Assembly (NCBI GenBank): GCA_026225945.1 | Contig: JAMJFZ010000681.1 | Span: 77,058-141,057 of the forward strand | Direction: 5' to 3' | Source: Cricetomys ansorgei | Lineage: Eukaryota > Chordata > Mammalia > Rodentia > Nesomyidae | Length of the DNA: 64,000 nt | In this document: positions 23,481 through 35,939 of the stretch, one piece after another | How positions within the stretch are numbered: the first letter of the stretch is position 1 | Layout: every line of letters starts with the position of its first letter | Position numbers and translations under genes: made by a program | Notes under the pieces: generated by a model | The model's input: the letters and a program-made list of their open reading frames with translations, nothing else | What the model was told of the DNA's origin: nothing | The model's database searches: none

Positions 23481-23839
23481 AGGCACTGCCCTTCCACTTT
23501 CTCCTAGACATCCAGAGGAAGTTGCCTGTGTGCAGCTCCTCTGGCTTGGGCCACACACACTGAGCCTCAGGGCACTGCAGGCAGAGAGACGTTTGAGCAC
23601 GTGCTCCTTTATCAGCTTGTTGCCTAATTTTTTAAGATGTGGTTTATAAATCCAAATATCCAGAGTAGCAGCTATATGGGAAACAAATAGTTTACAGGTC
23701 ACTTAATTCTGTCAGATATTCAAAATTTGTTGCCCCGTGAATAATAATTGGTAATAAATATCCAGAACTGTTAATTTACCAGGAGTTACAAAATGCTGGC
23801 ATGCTAAAGTTCTACTTCTAAAACATTTTGGCTGAGATA

Positions 23840-24120
23840 CTTCTTGTGTTTGTTAATATTGTCAACTTGAAAGGATCTGGAATCATGTAGGAGACAAACT
23901 TCTAGGCGAATCTGTGAGATTTATCTAGATTAGATTGAGATGAGGAGACCCAGAGTAAAAGTGCATAGAAAGGAGAGAGCAAATTCAAAACCAGCATTTG
24001 TCTGCAAGAATTCATCAAGGTCATAGTGTGGGAAGGTAAGAATAACTAGTATTTGATAGGTTCCCTTACCTAATGAAAAGGTGCAAGAACTCAAGGGATC
24101 TGTCAGAAAGTCCATTTAAA
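23840..24120 (+). mobile_element. Common rodent medium-reiteration repeat, copy 3 (diverged)
   Basis: TGTTTGTTAATATTGTCAAC followed by TTGAAAGGATCTGGAATCA and GAGATGAGGAGACCCA matches the 5' half of the same or a closely related family. It is more diverged than copies 1 and 5. Confidence 0.5.
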
Positions 24121-24800
24121 TTGCTGATAGAGGCTTTGAAGCAGTTTGGCCCTCACCCTAAGTATCTCAAGTTACACATTGGTAAAGGCAGATATGTATG
24201 TCGTTTGTCATTGTTCATGGGTTCTGGAAGCCATGTGGCATGACATTACAAAATTTAAAGGTATCAGAGGCCGGCCGATCAAAATCTAATGTTCCTTCCC
24301 TGATAACACTCGTAAGGGGCGGGGAAATCATTGCCACTTCTCAGTTTTCATTCCCAATACACAGCACAGCAAGTATTCACAGGTATTAACTAATAAATGC
24401 ATGTTATAAACAAGAAATGTGCTTTGGGTACAGCTTGCTATCTTTAGAATCAACAGTATGTTTCCTGTAGAGCTTACCACTAGATTCCTTCTCTCTCAGT
24501 TCTCTGATTCTTCAGTAAAAGGTATTTTCTTCAGTTTTAAAGGGGAACAAATGCCCTTTGTTAGCAAATTGTTGTGTGCTGTTGAAACTCAATGAAAAGC
24601 TGGTTCTAGAGGTGAGATTTTCCCATAGGCCGAAGCAATTTTTATCTCAAAGTGTCCTCCCAAACTCCTTGTCCTGCACCGTGCTGGCCTCTTTACTCTG
24701 TAGCAGGGAGAAAGGAGAACAGCAAAACATTCACATGGTAAAAGTGTTGTGCCCTTGAAAATAACTGAAAAGTAAATGATTTCCAAAAGAGAATACTATT
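24121..24800. other. No gene recognised
   Basis: Chance frames only. No repeat family is clear to me. Confidence 0.4.
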
Positions 24801-24839
24801 GTTTAACACATTATATAAAAATGGCTAGAGTACCCTGAG

Positions 24840-25640
24840 GTAGAACAGACCTGAATGCCCCCTCCCTGAGGACCACACAAACTTCCAGAGGAGGAAAGTA
24901 ACCAACAATCCTTAGCAGGTATGATACCTATGAGTCACATCAACCAGTATGACATGGCAACCAGGTGGAGTAGTGGCATGCATACCTTGGACTTAAGTAG
25001 ACTAATTGGAATTAAGACCTCCTCAATAAGAAGGAAACCATTCCTCATACTAGAAAGCTACCTAACTACTCAGTGCTTGTAAAGTCATGCTTGTTGGAAA
25101 AGAATCTACCACCACTAATTTCTGAAATCTGTATAGTCCCTCAAATCTATAAACATTTGTCCTTATACTGACAGGATACACTTATACACATAGATAAGTG
25201 TAGTCTTTACCCCTCAACAGGAAATTCTCTTTGCAACATATGGAGATAACTACAGGAAACCACAGTCAATCAATATGCAGAGTTGTGGAGCTTCATCCCT
25301 GTGGACTCCCACTCTTTCGGCTCAGGGAAAATTGAGGAAGGGCTGGGTGTTAAGATCCAGATGATCAGGAAGTTTTTGTAAGATTGTGTCCCCTTGTAAC
25401 ATCAGAAGCTATGCCCACAGAGTCTCTTCAACATCACTGCCTATGAATGAACAAAGATGACTCCAATGGACATGCCAAAGTGGTCAGAGAAAAGCCCATG
25501 AGACTTCAACTACATAAAACGAACCACAGGCAACTGAGGAAAGCTGGGAGTAGGAGAAGAAAGAAAAATGGAGTTATGAAATTGACAGAGAGCAGGAAAG
25601 GTTATAGTGCAAAGTTTGGAGGGAAGAAAGGGGAGAAAGA
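24840..25640 (+). mobile_element. L1-like (Lx 3' UTR type) fragment
   Basis: It contains the rodent repeat words GCAACCAGGTGGAGTAGTGG, GTCCCTCAAATCTATAAAC, TATGGAGATAACTACAGG and GAGGAAAGCTGGGAGTAGG. Part of it is homologous to 27,120-27,310, which joins the downstream L1 tail. Confidence 0.5.
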
Positions 25641-26112
25641 AATGTTGTATTGTTGACCTGCCCTGGCCAGGGATTCTAAGTCTCTACAGATTTAAAGTTA
25701 TGCATACGTATCTATGTAGAATAACCAGGGAATTCTAGTCTCATTTTTATTCTTAAACAAGTAAGAGATGAGGTGACTTTACAGTTAAGAAATTCAAATA
25801 CATTGAGGGAATACCTTTTGTGTTATGTCTTATAATCTTTGGTGATATGAAAAAAAGCCAAGAATAGTTATCCCAGGCCTTTGCCTGTCCCACAGAGGAA
25901 ATGTGCACATGCCAGGGCATTCCCTCCATGTCCTTGCTTTCAAGTGTATTCACCTATCATACTTTGCACAGGTCTTTCTAGAAACCCATCTTATGGAAGA
26001 ACATTCTTCTCTCTTCCCCATCCGTAAATCACTGTAAGTTCACAACTTTCTCACATAGGCTCCCACAATTATAATCACAGAAATAAACAAAATGAAACAC
26101 AAATGTCACCTT

Positions 26113-26275
26113 TTTGTGACAAGGTCTCACTATGTAGCTCTGGCTGAACTAGAACTCACCTTGAAGACTAGACTTGGCTTGTATATCCACCTGGATATCA
26201 CAGATATCCACCTTCCTTCAGACTCCCAAGTACCGGGATTAAAGGTGTCTACCACTACACTCAGATAGTAAACAT
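26113..26275 (-). mobile_element. B1-type SINE, old
   Basis: This is the antisense B1: GACAAGGTCTCACTATGTAG, TGGCTGAACTAGAACTCACC, and at the right end CCGGGATTAAAGGTGT. It carries a small internal duplication (GGATATCACAGATATCC). Confidence 0.8.
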
Positions 26276-26329
26276 TTCAAAAAATATTCTGTGTTCCTTT
26301 GCTATCAAGGAAACAGATGAAAACTACTT

Positions 26330-27310
26330 CAAGGCAATGGTGCTATGGATGTGCCAAAAGGGGCACCCTTGCACACTGTTGATGGGGGTATAAACTAGAA
26401 CAACCATTATGAAATCAGTCTGGAGGCCTCTCAAAAAATATGAATAGAATTACAATACAAACCAGGAATACCACTCCTGGGAAAACAATCAAAGAACTTT
26501 AACCCTTCTGCAGAGATACTTGAACATCCTTGTTAGTTGCTACTTCCTTCACAATAGCTAGCATATAGTATCAATACAGATTTCTACTAACTATTGAACA
26601 TATGAAGAAAATATTGTATATATACATAGTGAATCATTACTCAAGTATAAAGAAAAGTCCTAAAATTTCCAGATAAATGGATGGAACTGAAAAAAATTAT
26701 ATGCTAGCATAAGGTTCAGAACTTCCCTCTCATATGTTGATCCTAGCTTTGAATCTTTTGTTTCATATGTCTAACTTGAAATACATGTAAGAGTCAAGTA
26801 ATTAGAAATGCTGTTGGGAGCACACATATTATGAGAAAGGAGATGGTAAAATATAGTAAAATGAAAATGGACAGGGACTAGTAGATGTAAAGAAACACAG
26901 AGAGAACTAGAGGATGGGTAGGAAGAAGGTGAAAAAGGACTTAGCAAACTGAGGGGTGAATGATCTTGCAACACAAATAAAAAATATAAGTAGGAGCATA
27001 GAACTAGTGACATTAAAGAATGGGAGGAATACTTTGAAGTAAAGATTGAAGTGTGGATGGGGTTAGAGGGATGAAGAAAAACAGGGGTAAAGGGAGTTTC
27101 AACAGGAAGGAAATCATATCTGGTACTGAAAACCTAGCCAGCCTCCCAAGGCTACTGAAGTCATAGACCTTAGAAAAGAATCTACTGCCACCACTTTGCT
27201 AGACTATCATAATCCATTACTACATTCTAAATCTTATTACCATGACCACAGATAAGTTAATCTATTACACCTTATGTGAGAATCTTCTCTTTATAGAAAA
27301 TGGAGACTAT
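26330..27310 (+). mobile_element. L1 (Lx-type) 3' end
   Basis: It follows the order of the mammalian L1 3' end: CACTGTTGATGGGGGTATAA, CAACCATTATGAAATCAGTC, AATACCACTCCTGGG, and AAATGGATGGAACTGAA. From about 27,120 it has 3' UTR-type sequence homologous to the 25-kb fragment. Confidence 0.75.
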
Positions 27311-27315
27311 CATGG

Positions 27316-27451
27316 TGTCAGAGTCATGGACGAAGGCTGCTTGATAAAACTCCAGTCTTCCATGATTCTGTGAATTGCTGCCATGTCAGAGCCATGGTTG
27401 AAGGCTGTTTGAAAAATCTTCAGACTGCAGTGATTCTGTGAAGTGGCATTT
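27316..27451 (+). repeat. 68-bp tandem duplication
   Basis: Two units start at 27,316 and 27,384 (TGTCAGAG-CATGG then GAAGGCTG-TTGA). Each runs to GATTCTGTGAA, at 27,364 and 27,432, so the period is 68 bp at both anchors. Confidence 0.8.
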
Positions 27452-28419
27452 GGCTAGTGGTGCTACATGGAGCTGGATACTCATGATATTTCAACTTGCC
27501 ATTCTGTTCTTTCTGTTCTGCTCCTTAGTGTTTCTGTCTATTCTGAAGATGAAATTCTAATGAAATGCTGGTTGGCAGTGGAAACAGAACATCTGAACCA
27601 AGTAAGGAAGCTATAAGGAAATATCTTCAGACCATAGGGGTTAATGAGATGTGCATAAAGAACCTGTGCTAAGGACCTCACAGGATGAGAGGACTGTCAG
27701 TAATTCAGCAGAAGAGCTTTGACAGGCAGTCATGACTAGGGAGTTGCTTATGACTAAGTTATACACTCATCGGGAAAAATCTTCAGGTAGATAATAGACT
27801 CAACAGAGATGTCAAAGAAGAGTGTATAACAGAATATAAGAAAGAACTAACACAAGTAGCTAGTCCAAACAATCTATATTTTCTAATGAATTCTGTCTCT
27901 CGCCTTTTGTATATAACAGTGACCTTGATTTTGCTTCTGATGCTGCAAGGCTTGGCACTCAGTGATTCTGAGAATAAGTAACTACTGTCTAGACTTAAGT
28001 GAAGCATGCCCTTAGGTGATGTAATAATGTTAATCATTCACTGTGTTATATCCAAAGAAAAATCTATGTAATTTTCTAATACTTTACTTTTGAACTTATG
28101 CAGATGTTGAAACTTATGAACCCTGTATATCCAGATATGCCCTATTAATAATGAAACTTTTCTGTATATAAAAATAAAAGACTGGGTCTGTGAGATAGAG
28201 ACATTAAGATGACAAGAAAACTCTTATGCTGTTTTCACTGACTGTCAGCTTGCACCAGCAATGACTCCTGAATTCCATATCACCACCCTCAAGCACACCC
28301 CTAGAGTATAGGGGATCCCACTGCATGCTGGGGCTGGACCCTGGCAGCAGAAATCAACAGATAATGGGCAGCCCAACATCAATGGATACATCTACATCAC
28401 AGACCTGTGTCTCTGGATC

Positions 28420-28660
28420 AGGTGCCATTATGGAAGAAAGTGAAGAAAGATTGTGAAAGCTTGGATGCCAGGGAGTTTGCTGTGAAACTCTTTCTTCTAG
28501 AGCAGTACAATGGCAGTATCAATAGACATGTTAATATAGAAGGAAATCCCCTGACAAAGACCTACAGCAATTAATGACTGCTGAAAGGAGAATTAGCCTC
28601 TTCCAGGGTTGAACTCTTTTATTTGCTGTTTGATACAGAGTAATCAGCCGTGAAACCATA
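28420..28660 (+). mobile_element. L1-like 3' UTR fragment
   Basis: CCTGACAAAGACCTACAGCA and ATTAATGACTGCTGAAAGG followed by AGAATTAGCCTCTTCCAGGG resemble a block of the rodent L1 3' UTR. Confidence 0.5.
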
Positions 28661-29039
28661 TAAACAAAAACAACCAAAATGTATATGTTTGTGTATATGT
28701 GTTTATTATATTATTATATTCATATTACATATATATGCATACACATATCTGTGTAGCATGTGTGTTAAAATATACATGTGTATCCTTGTTCTTGGATACC
28801 TATCATAATTACAAGATATACCTTATTGCTGAAGACATTACCTACATTGACTGGAGAACATGGAGAAATCATTCTAAAACTGACCAGGAATTTCCTTGCT
28901 GACTTGCTTTCATAGTGCTGGAAGATGCTATGCAGAACACCGAGAGGATAAAAACCTCAATGTTTTTTGTGCTAAATAGTTCTGTGCTAAAGAATTAATA
29001 TTAAATGATGGTATTTTAATAACAAGTGAGGAACAACTC

Positions 29040-29520
29040 TCAAGGATACAATACCCAGGCGACTTAGGCAGAGGTTGATATCACATGACGCCATGTTTAT
29101 CCTCTGATTGCTCTCTCTCTCTGGTTTCCCTCTGATGCAGCTCCTAGGTGCTTTATTCACTCAAAAACTCCCTCCTTTCTCCACACAGGTTTTAATTATA
29201 CAAATGAGTGGAACCTAGCACTTCTCAAGGTCTGCCAGCGACTTGTTGCCTATCCCTGTGGGTATCTAAGCCTCATAGTCTTCCCTGATCATTCTGCTGC
29301 AGACCATTAATTGTGATAGAGATCCTTCCATTTGCATTAATGTAAACAAATGGCCTTTTCATGTGGAGATCTGGGTGGCTACTCCATTGTTTTTAGCACA
29401 GAGGTTTTAACAGGTATAGGAAGCAAGTCCTTTACACGCTGTAAGGCATCTGGAAGCACCCTTCCATGTCCATAGGAGAATGATCTATAAAATATCTAAC
29501 TCGAACACCCCACAACAGTT
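29040..29520 (+). repeat. Interspersed repeat, family not named (copy A)
   Basis: It is homologous to 38,960-39,400. Shared ordered words are CAATACC-GG-G-CTAGGCAGAG, CAGACCATT, GGAGATCTG, AGGAAGCAA, and GCAAGGCATC-GG. Confidence 0.6.
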
Positions 29521-29734
29521 CTGCTCACTGCTGCAATAGTGCCATAATGGTTGGGGGGATAACAAACTGCTTTATACAAACACATTTTAATTTATAAAAT
29601 ACAATTGTATTTTAGGGCTGCTCCACTGGAGGGATTTCATGTCTAATATTGTAAATGTGGTCAAAAGGAGACACCAGGGAGAACATAGACTCCACTGGTG
29701 TTGTTTCACTAGATGATCATGCTGTCAAATTACT

Positions 29735-30485
29735 TTCTTTGTAAAATAATATATTTTCTTAATTCTTGGGAACTTGATACAGTATATTTTGAACATATTT
29801 ACACCTCCCTAAAATCCTCCCAGATCTACTGCCCATTACATAAGCAGCCAAATTTGTGTTCTTCTCCTCTTCCTCCTCCTCCTCCTTCAATGAGTCCAAT
29901 TTGTGATGCCTGTGTACTTTTGATTATATAGACACCCACTAAATCATGGCAAAATTACATGAGGACACATCCTTAAAGAACACAAATTCTCCACATTCAG
30001 AAGATTTCACTTACCAATAGTTCTTCAGCTAGGGATGGGGTATCCTTTACAACTCCTCCCAATATGCTGAGATTTGGTCTGACTTGAGCATTTGCAGATC
30101 TTGTGCATGCTATCTCAACTGCTGAAGTCATATGTGCAGCTTCCCTGTTATTGTCTAGAAAACATTATCTTTGTATTTATCTCTTACTTCTGACTCTTAC
30201 AACCTTTCTAACCCTCCTCCACAATGATTTCTGAATCTTGGGGATAATAGTATTGTTCTATTTGGGTCTAAGCATTCCATTCCAGTCTCTTCTCTGCAAC
30301 TAGACCACTGTTTGCCTTCATGTTAATTAACATCTACTACAACAACAAATTTCTCTTATGAGGTCTGAGGGATGCATTATCCACAGGTGTAATTATAACT
30401 TGTTAGGAGTTGGTTTAATACTATATCCCCTATAAAAGAGTAATAGTAGTAGATCCTTTCCCTGTGCCTATAATCTGTCTAGCTA
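29735..30485 (-). mobile_element. L1 (Lx-type) 3' UTR
   Basis: This is antisense L1 tail sequence of the kind at 5,585: a TTGAACATATTTACACCTCC motif, CTCCCAGATCTACTG, a (CCT)n run near 29,867-29,886, and CCTTAAAGAACA. It then continues into further 3' UTR-like sequence. Confidence 0.6.
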
Positions 30486-30494
30486 CAGTGTCCT

Positions 30495-30800
30495 CATCAG
30501 TGTTCTGTTGCTGTGAAGAGACACTATGATCATGGCAACTCTTATCAAAGAAAACATTTAATTGGTGCTTGGTTACAGATTCAGAGGTTTAGCTCATTAT
30601 CATCAAGGTGAGAAGCATGCCAGCATGAAGGCAGACATGGAAATGGAGAAATAGCTGAAAGTTCTACATCTGGATCTGCAGGCAGCAGGAAAACAGAGGG
30701 CCATGGGGCCTGGCTTGGGTTTTTGAAACTCCAAAGCCACCCTCAGTGACACACTGCCAGGTATGGATTCAACCTTCTGGAGTGGACCAGTCAGAAAGCA
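30495..30800 (-). mobile_element. Rodent medium-reiteration repeat, related family B
   Basis: The familiar series is present in reverse: TCTGTTGCTGTGAAGAGACA, CTTATCAAAGAAAACATTTA, GGTTACAGATTCAGAGG, and TCTACATCTGGATCTGCAGG. The opposite end of this family appears in plus orientation at 61,860. Confidence 0.7.
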
Positions 30801-31194
30801 GATAGTCACAACTAACATGTGTTCCATGTGAACATGTTTTGTCATGTCACAGAGTTCACAGATATTATTTATGATTACTTTTCTCCTCTGGTGTTGTTAT
30901 TAGCACATTCCAACATCCATGAAAGACAGCCAATAGGAATGAAGCTTCTATGTGAGTACCAGCTTGATTTCTTCACTCTAGGATTTGTGTGTGGTGTCTT
31001 CAGCAATAGGCTTTACCTTAGAGGATAACTATGATCAATGGAAGTAGCTCAAAATAATTGGGGGAAACTATTAACAACTCTAATAGAGGTAACCCATTTA
31101 TAGCATATTGCCCTGTTATAGGACAACCCATTTAAACACACATACACACACTCTCTCCCTCCTTTCTCCATTATTTCCCTTTCTTCATTTATAG

Positions 31195-32745
31195 CACTGT
31201 GTTCAATCTTCTATCACTTCAAAGCTTTCAAGGCTTGCCTTGTGGACTCTTTCTAATTTCATGACCTCTATGGGTATTCCAAATGGAACACACATATCTG
31301 AAAGTTCAAAGCAATGTCTATGAAAGAGAAACAGAAAACAAGGTACATTTGTCTTTCTGAGTTTGGGTTACTTTACTCAGAAAATTTCCAGTTCCGTCCA
31401 TTCACATGTGAATTTCATTGTTTTGTTTTTCTTAACACCTGAATAATATTCCATTCTGAAAACATAATACATTTTCATTTATGTAGCACATTTTCACTTT
31501 CCAGTTGACATCTAGATGGTTATTTCTCTTTTCTGGCTACTGTGAATAGAGCACCATGAAATATAGATGAGCAATATGTCTGTAGTAGGACATTGGATCT
31601 TTAAGGTCCTTATGCCCAAGAGTGATATGTCTGAGTCATGTGCTATTTCTATGATTGAGAAACCTCTGTATTGATTTCCATAATGGCAATACCAGTTTGT
31701 ACTCTCTCCAGTACTTCGTAATTTTTCTTTGTTCCCTGTCTTCATTCAAACATTTTTCATCATTTGCTTTTATTAACCTGTTTCTTCTTTTTCAATCTTA
31801 GCTATTAATCCTTTGGTAGTGAAATCTAAATGTACTTTTAATATTGGTTCTCTTGATTTTAAACATTTTTAGTGACTTCACAGTAATTTGTAATTTATAT
31901 TTTAAAAAGGGTCTATTTAGTCCCATATTCTATTTTCAAAATGGGTCGTTTGTTTTTCTTTCTTTTTTTTCCTTCTTTCTTCCTTCCTTCCTTTCTTCTT
32001 TCTTTTTCTCATTTTTTTTTGAAGTTTAATTGTTTTAGCTCTTTGAGTGTTCAAATAGTAGTCATCTATCAGATGTATAAGCGGGTAAGACTTTTCTTCA
32101 TTTTTTGTTTGTTTATATAACCCATTTTATTGTATATATGGACATGGGGGACAAGTGTATATCGAGTTTGGAATTATGCTTTTTTCTTCTTTGAAAATAG
32201 ATTTTTAAATTCAGTATGTTCTGATTACAGTTTCCCTTCCTTCTACACATCTCCACCTTCCCTCCCTTCTGGATCCACACCTATTCTGTCTCTCCTGAGG
32301 GGAGAAAAACATCTGAGGAATAATAGTAAAGTAAAATAAAGACAATAAAAAACAAACAAATTGGAATATGACAAAACAAACAATCAAGACAAAGAGCCAA
32401 AGGAAAAGCACAAGAGATACATATAGACAGAAAGGCACACATATTCATCCACACAGGAATTCCATAAAAATGCAAAACTAGAATACATATATGCAAAGAC
32501 CAGTAACACTAAAGAAAATGTACTGCTCTGACTTACATTATGAGACACAGGAACTCCAAAGATGCTTATGAGCTTGTTTTATGTTGGCCATCTACTGATC
32601 TGTGTGGGGATTTCCTCTAAGAGTGGTTTGTTTTCCCAGTGAGATTCGCTTGGGGAAAACTAGTTTTTCATTTGCAAGTATTTATCAATTGGAGATAGAT
32701 TCTGGATTAGGGATTTAGCTTTTATTTTCCATGTTGGTCTTTCAT
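31195..32745 (-). mobile_element. L1 (Lx-type) 3' region, one or two fragments
   Basis: Antisense L1 3' sequence is recognisable at 31,375-31,745 (AAATTTCCAGTTCCGTCCAT, AATAATATTCCATT, GCTACTGTGAATAGAGCA). A second 3' UTR-type block lies at 32,190-32,740. A TTCC/TTCT microsatellite lies between them at about 31,955-32,010. Confidence 0.65.
31955..32010. repeat. Pyrimidine (TTCC/TTCT)n microsatellite
   Basis: Pure T/C tract with TTCC and TTTC units. Confidence 0.9.
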
Positions 32746-32756
32746 AGTTACATTCT

Positions 32757-32896
32757 TTTTCAAAGCAGGGTTTCTCTGATGTAACTCTGGCTGTCCTAGG
32801 ACTCTGTAGAGTCCTAGGCTTCAAACTCACAGAGACCCTTCTACCTCTGCCTTATGAGTGCTGGAATTAAAGGCATGCACTACCACTGCAAGGCAA
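32757..32896 (-). mobile_element. B1 SINE
   Basis: Antisense B1: CAGGGTTTCTCTGATGTAAC, CTGGCTGTCCTAGGACTCTG, GTGCTGGAATTAAAGGCATG, then CACTACCACTGC. Confidence 0.9.
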
Positions 32897-33189
32897 AAAA
32901 AGAAAGGAGAACTAATAGAACATGGTGAAGTATGGTTTCCTGTGTCTGGGCTGCATGGGCTGTTGTTGTCCTGAAGAAAGCTGCTTCACAGCTATGTCAG
33001 GGAGGAAAGCAGGAGAAACATTGGACCTTGCTTTTGGCAGCATAAACTCAACTCTGGCATCCTTCCTCCTTTCCAACGGATCCAAAGACTTGCTAACTCC
33101 ATTCCAGAGGCTCTGAAGGAGTTCCTGCATTCTGGCTGAGGGTGTGGCCCCTAGTGTTCCTGTTCTTAGTGACACCAGCCTCACTTCTT

Positions 33190-34040
33190 GCTCTTTTGCA
33201 CTCTAAAGCAATGAGAATCACAGTAAACCACAGTTTTTGAGGAGCCTTTCACTAGAAGATGATGGGAAAAACCACAGTTGTTGAATGTTGCAAAATTGAT
33301 CCCCACATATCGTAATGAGGATCATCTCTGAAAGAAGAAATGTTAACCAATGACATTTTTGTCCTCTTCTTCATATTCCCTGTATGTGAGTACCTGTACG
33401 CAGCAATGTATGTGGGTGTGTGTTGTCTATATGTGTGTGTCTGTGACTATGTCTTCGTACAGGTGTATGAGTTCATAAGGGTGTTCATAAGCATAAAGAG
33501 TTCCTAAACACTTGCATGTATTTGTTATTGTTGAGTAGGACACAGCTCAGTATCAAGTGTCTTCCTGTGTCACTCTTTACCTTATTGATTGACATAAATC
33601 TGCATAAACCTGGAGCTTGTCCATTAGGCCAGAACATTGACACAGAGAACACAGTGCATGTGTTTCCATCTCAGTGGAGTTGGGGTTATAGCCACGATGC
33701 CATACCAGTGTTTAATATGGTTTTTGGAGATTTCAGGTCCTCATGATTGTTTGAGAAGAATTTTGTCCAGGGAGTATCACTCTTGCCCCAGGACAGGTGG
33801 ATTTTGATGGCTATATTCTTATCTCATCATATTTTCCATGAGCCTATTCTAGTCCACAGAGCAGATGGTTCATTGAGCCTGAGTGACCAAACCCCATTGT
33901 AGCTCTGACCAGTAATGAGGAAAAACTGATGTCAGAGTGTGATCTCTGTTCTGTGGCATCTATAGGACTCATGAGAGCCTGAAGTCTAAGAACATTTTTT
34001 TTATATTTAAGCTCTCCAAGGAGAGGGTGTCACTAAATAA
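33190..34040. other. No gene recognised
   Basis: Chance frames only. A weak TG-rich stretch lies at about 33,410-33,445. Confidence 0.4.
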
Positions 34041-34044
34041 TTAG

Positions 34045-34400
34045 ACTGCCCTTCTCACCTGCCACACTCTTGTTGTAAGCCTAGGATAGTATGACATCTC
34101 CAAGGCAGCATCCTAGTTTTGTGCCTTGACATATGTCAAGGAAACATCAGAGCAGGCCCTCTTCTCATGGCTGTCCATGCCCTGCCACCTGCCCTGCCAC
34201 CTCCCACTCTGCACTTCAGGGGAAGTTTGCTTTGGCTCTTGCTTGTCCAAGGCCCCTGTCCCAGTCAACATACACATCTCTTTCACCTCATTTTACTGAC
34301 AAGAAGTTCTTTAGGATAGAGACTAGTTCTCCTATTTTGTACTGCCTCTCATTTCCCATTTCCCCTCTATAATACCCTTCCCCAATTAATCCCCTTAATC
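34045..34400 (+). repeat. Copy B of an intra-window homologous segment
   Basis: It is diverged from 20,505-20,770, in the same orientation and word order. A short local duplication (CCCTGCCACCTGCCCTGCCACCTCC type) lies near 34,180-34,206. Confidence 0.5.
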
Positions 34401-35345
34401 TTTCTTGACCCATCTCTCTCCTCCAGTGGACTTACACAGTTCTTTTCAAAAGACAATCACAAAATATATTGGAGAGGATAAAGTGACCAAAATGATGTGC
34501 AGCTTAAGGTGAGCCAATGAGTCATTACTGGTCAAAGAAGCAGCTGTTTTAAGTGCTGTGGGTACTGCTCCTACATGCAAAACCAAAACAGGGGAGGTAG
34601 AGTTTCATTGGGTTGATGTATCTCCTGACCACATCTCTGTCCACCAAGTAGTGCTGGGTCTGGAGTAAGCTGAAAGAGCAGAAAGCTGGCAGCTCAGATT
34701 CAATAGCTGGAGGATGAACTCAGGAGCCTGTTGCCCAGAGTTGCAGGATCACATCCCACTAGAGTTCTTTCCTGGCTCCCTGCTGTGGCAGTCATTCCTC
34801 ACCAGGACTGAAATTCAACTAGGCCATTTCACTTTCTCCACTTCAAACCAAATAGACACATGAAAGTACCTCTGTTAGTGACTTTGACAGAGACAGGATT
34901 TACTCATCAATGAACTGCCTGTTGTACTACTGTTCTCCTCCTGATTCCTCCTTTCTGAAAGGTTGAACTCCTTAGCCTGATTCTCCTCCATCCCTTGCCA
35001 ACTTCCATTCTCTATGCTACACTCTCTGCTTGTGGCTTAACTTTCCAGGCATTTACATGAAGGGGAAGATGTGGAATTGTGCCTGCTAATGCATTAGACC
35101 CCTTAAGTTTCCTGCCTTCTGAGAGGGTACAACTAGTCATTTCCAAAAAATATTAAAATAGTGAAACAAAATTACAGTAGAGGAGTGCTTCAGGGTGACC
35201 AAAGCAACTGGCTTCCTGTGGGATTGCACTGTCCTGTCTTTTCTTTATAGCTTCTTATACAAGCATTCAGGGCTTTCCTTGGGGTAGTCATACTGCAGCA
35301 GCAAAGTACTCTCAGTACATGAGTAATTCTCTTCTTCATCTATTT
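34401..35345. other. No gene recognised
   Basis: Unassigned sequence between copy B and the open frame at 35,346. Confidence 0.4.
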
Positions 35346-35645
35346 TCAGCCCCTGAGTGACCTGGATCCAGAGGTTGTGGATGAAATCTGTGGCTGGTCA
35401 CTGAGCCTGTCTGATCCCATGAATGGTTCCTTAGTGGCAAAGCCCACGTTCAGAAGATCCAGAGATGTTCCATCCAGGCCTGACTCAGGGGACCAGAGAT
35501 TACCAGGCAAGATGTCCTCTGAATTCATGTTAACTCCATGTTCCCCTGTATTGATGAGAATGAAGTCTGATATTAGAGCATCCCCTTCTGGCACTGGCTT
35601 ATCGGGACAGGGCATCTTCTCCAGGCAGGAGTCTTTATTGGGCAT
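35346..35645 (-). pseudogene. Open 100-codon block, possible tail of the Smok-type pseudogene
   Basis: The minus strand is open for about 100 codons with protein-like composition (starting MPNKDSCLEKMPCPDKPVPE), about 300 bp beyond the kinase remnant and in the same orientation. Sperm motility kinases carry a C-terminal tail after the kinase domain, so this could be part of it. I do not recognise the sequence. The plus strand is also open here for a similar length (35,350-35,652), preceded by an acceptor-like TATTTTCAG. Which strand, if either, ever coded is unresolved. Confidence 0.3.
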
Positions 35646-35939
35646 GGTGTAGTTTCTGCATCCCTTGTCTCTTTCTTCTACTTTCTACCCTAGAAGATCA
35701 CTCTTCCCTGCTTCTATACTGGTTGGAAAGTCTAGTTTACTTGCTTTCTTCAAGGGGACAGGGAGGCTAAAAGGACATGCAGGGCTGATATTTAACCAGG
35801 GCTTCTCATCTTGCTGGTGGCCATTCCCACAACTCAATTGGTATTTCAAAGTATTGATTGTTTCTGTTAACTTATTATTCAGTTGTGTATATTTTAGGGA
35901 TCAGTCTCTTCACAGGTATAGCCGATAGTGCACATAGTC

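Noticed and set aside
23272..23702. 125-codon frames on both strands in the CpG-rich block
   Set aside because: GC-rich sequence has few stop codons. Neither frame shows recognisable protein character, and the splice-bounded 35-codon exon is the better candidate.
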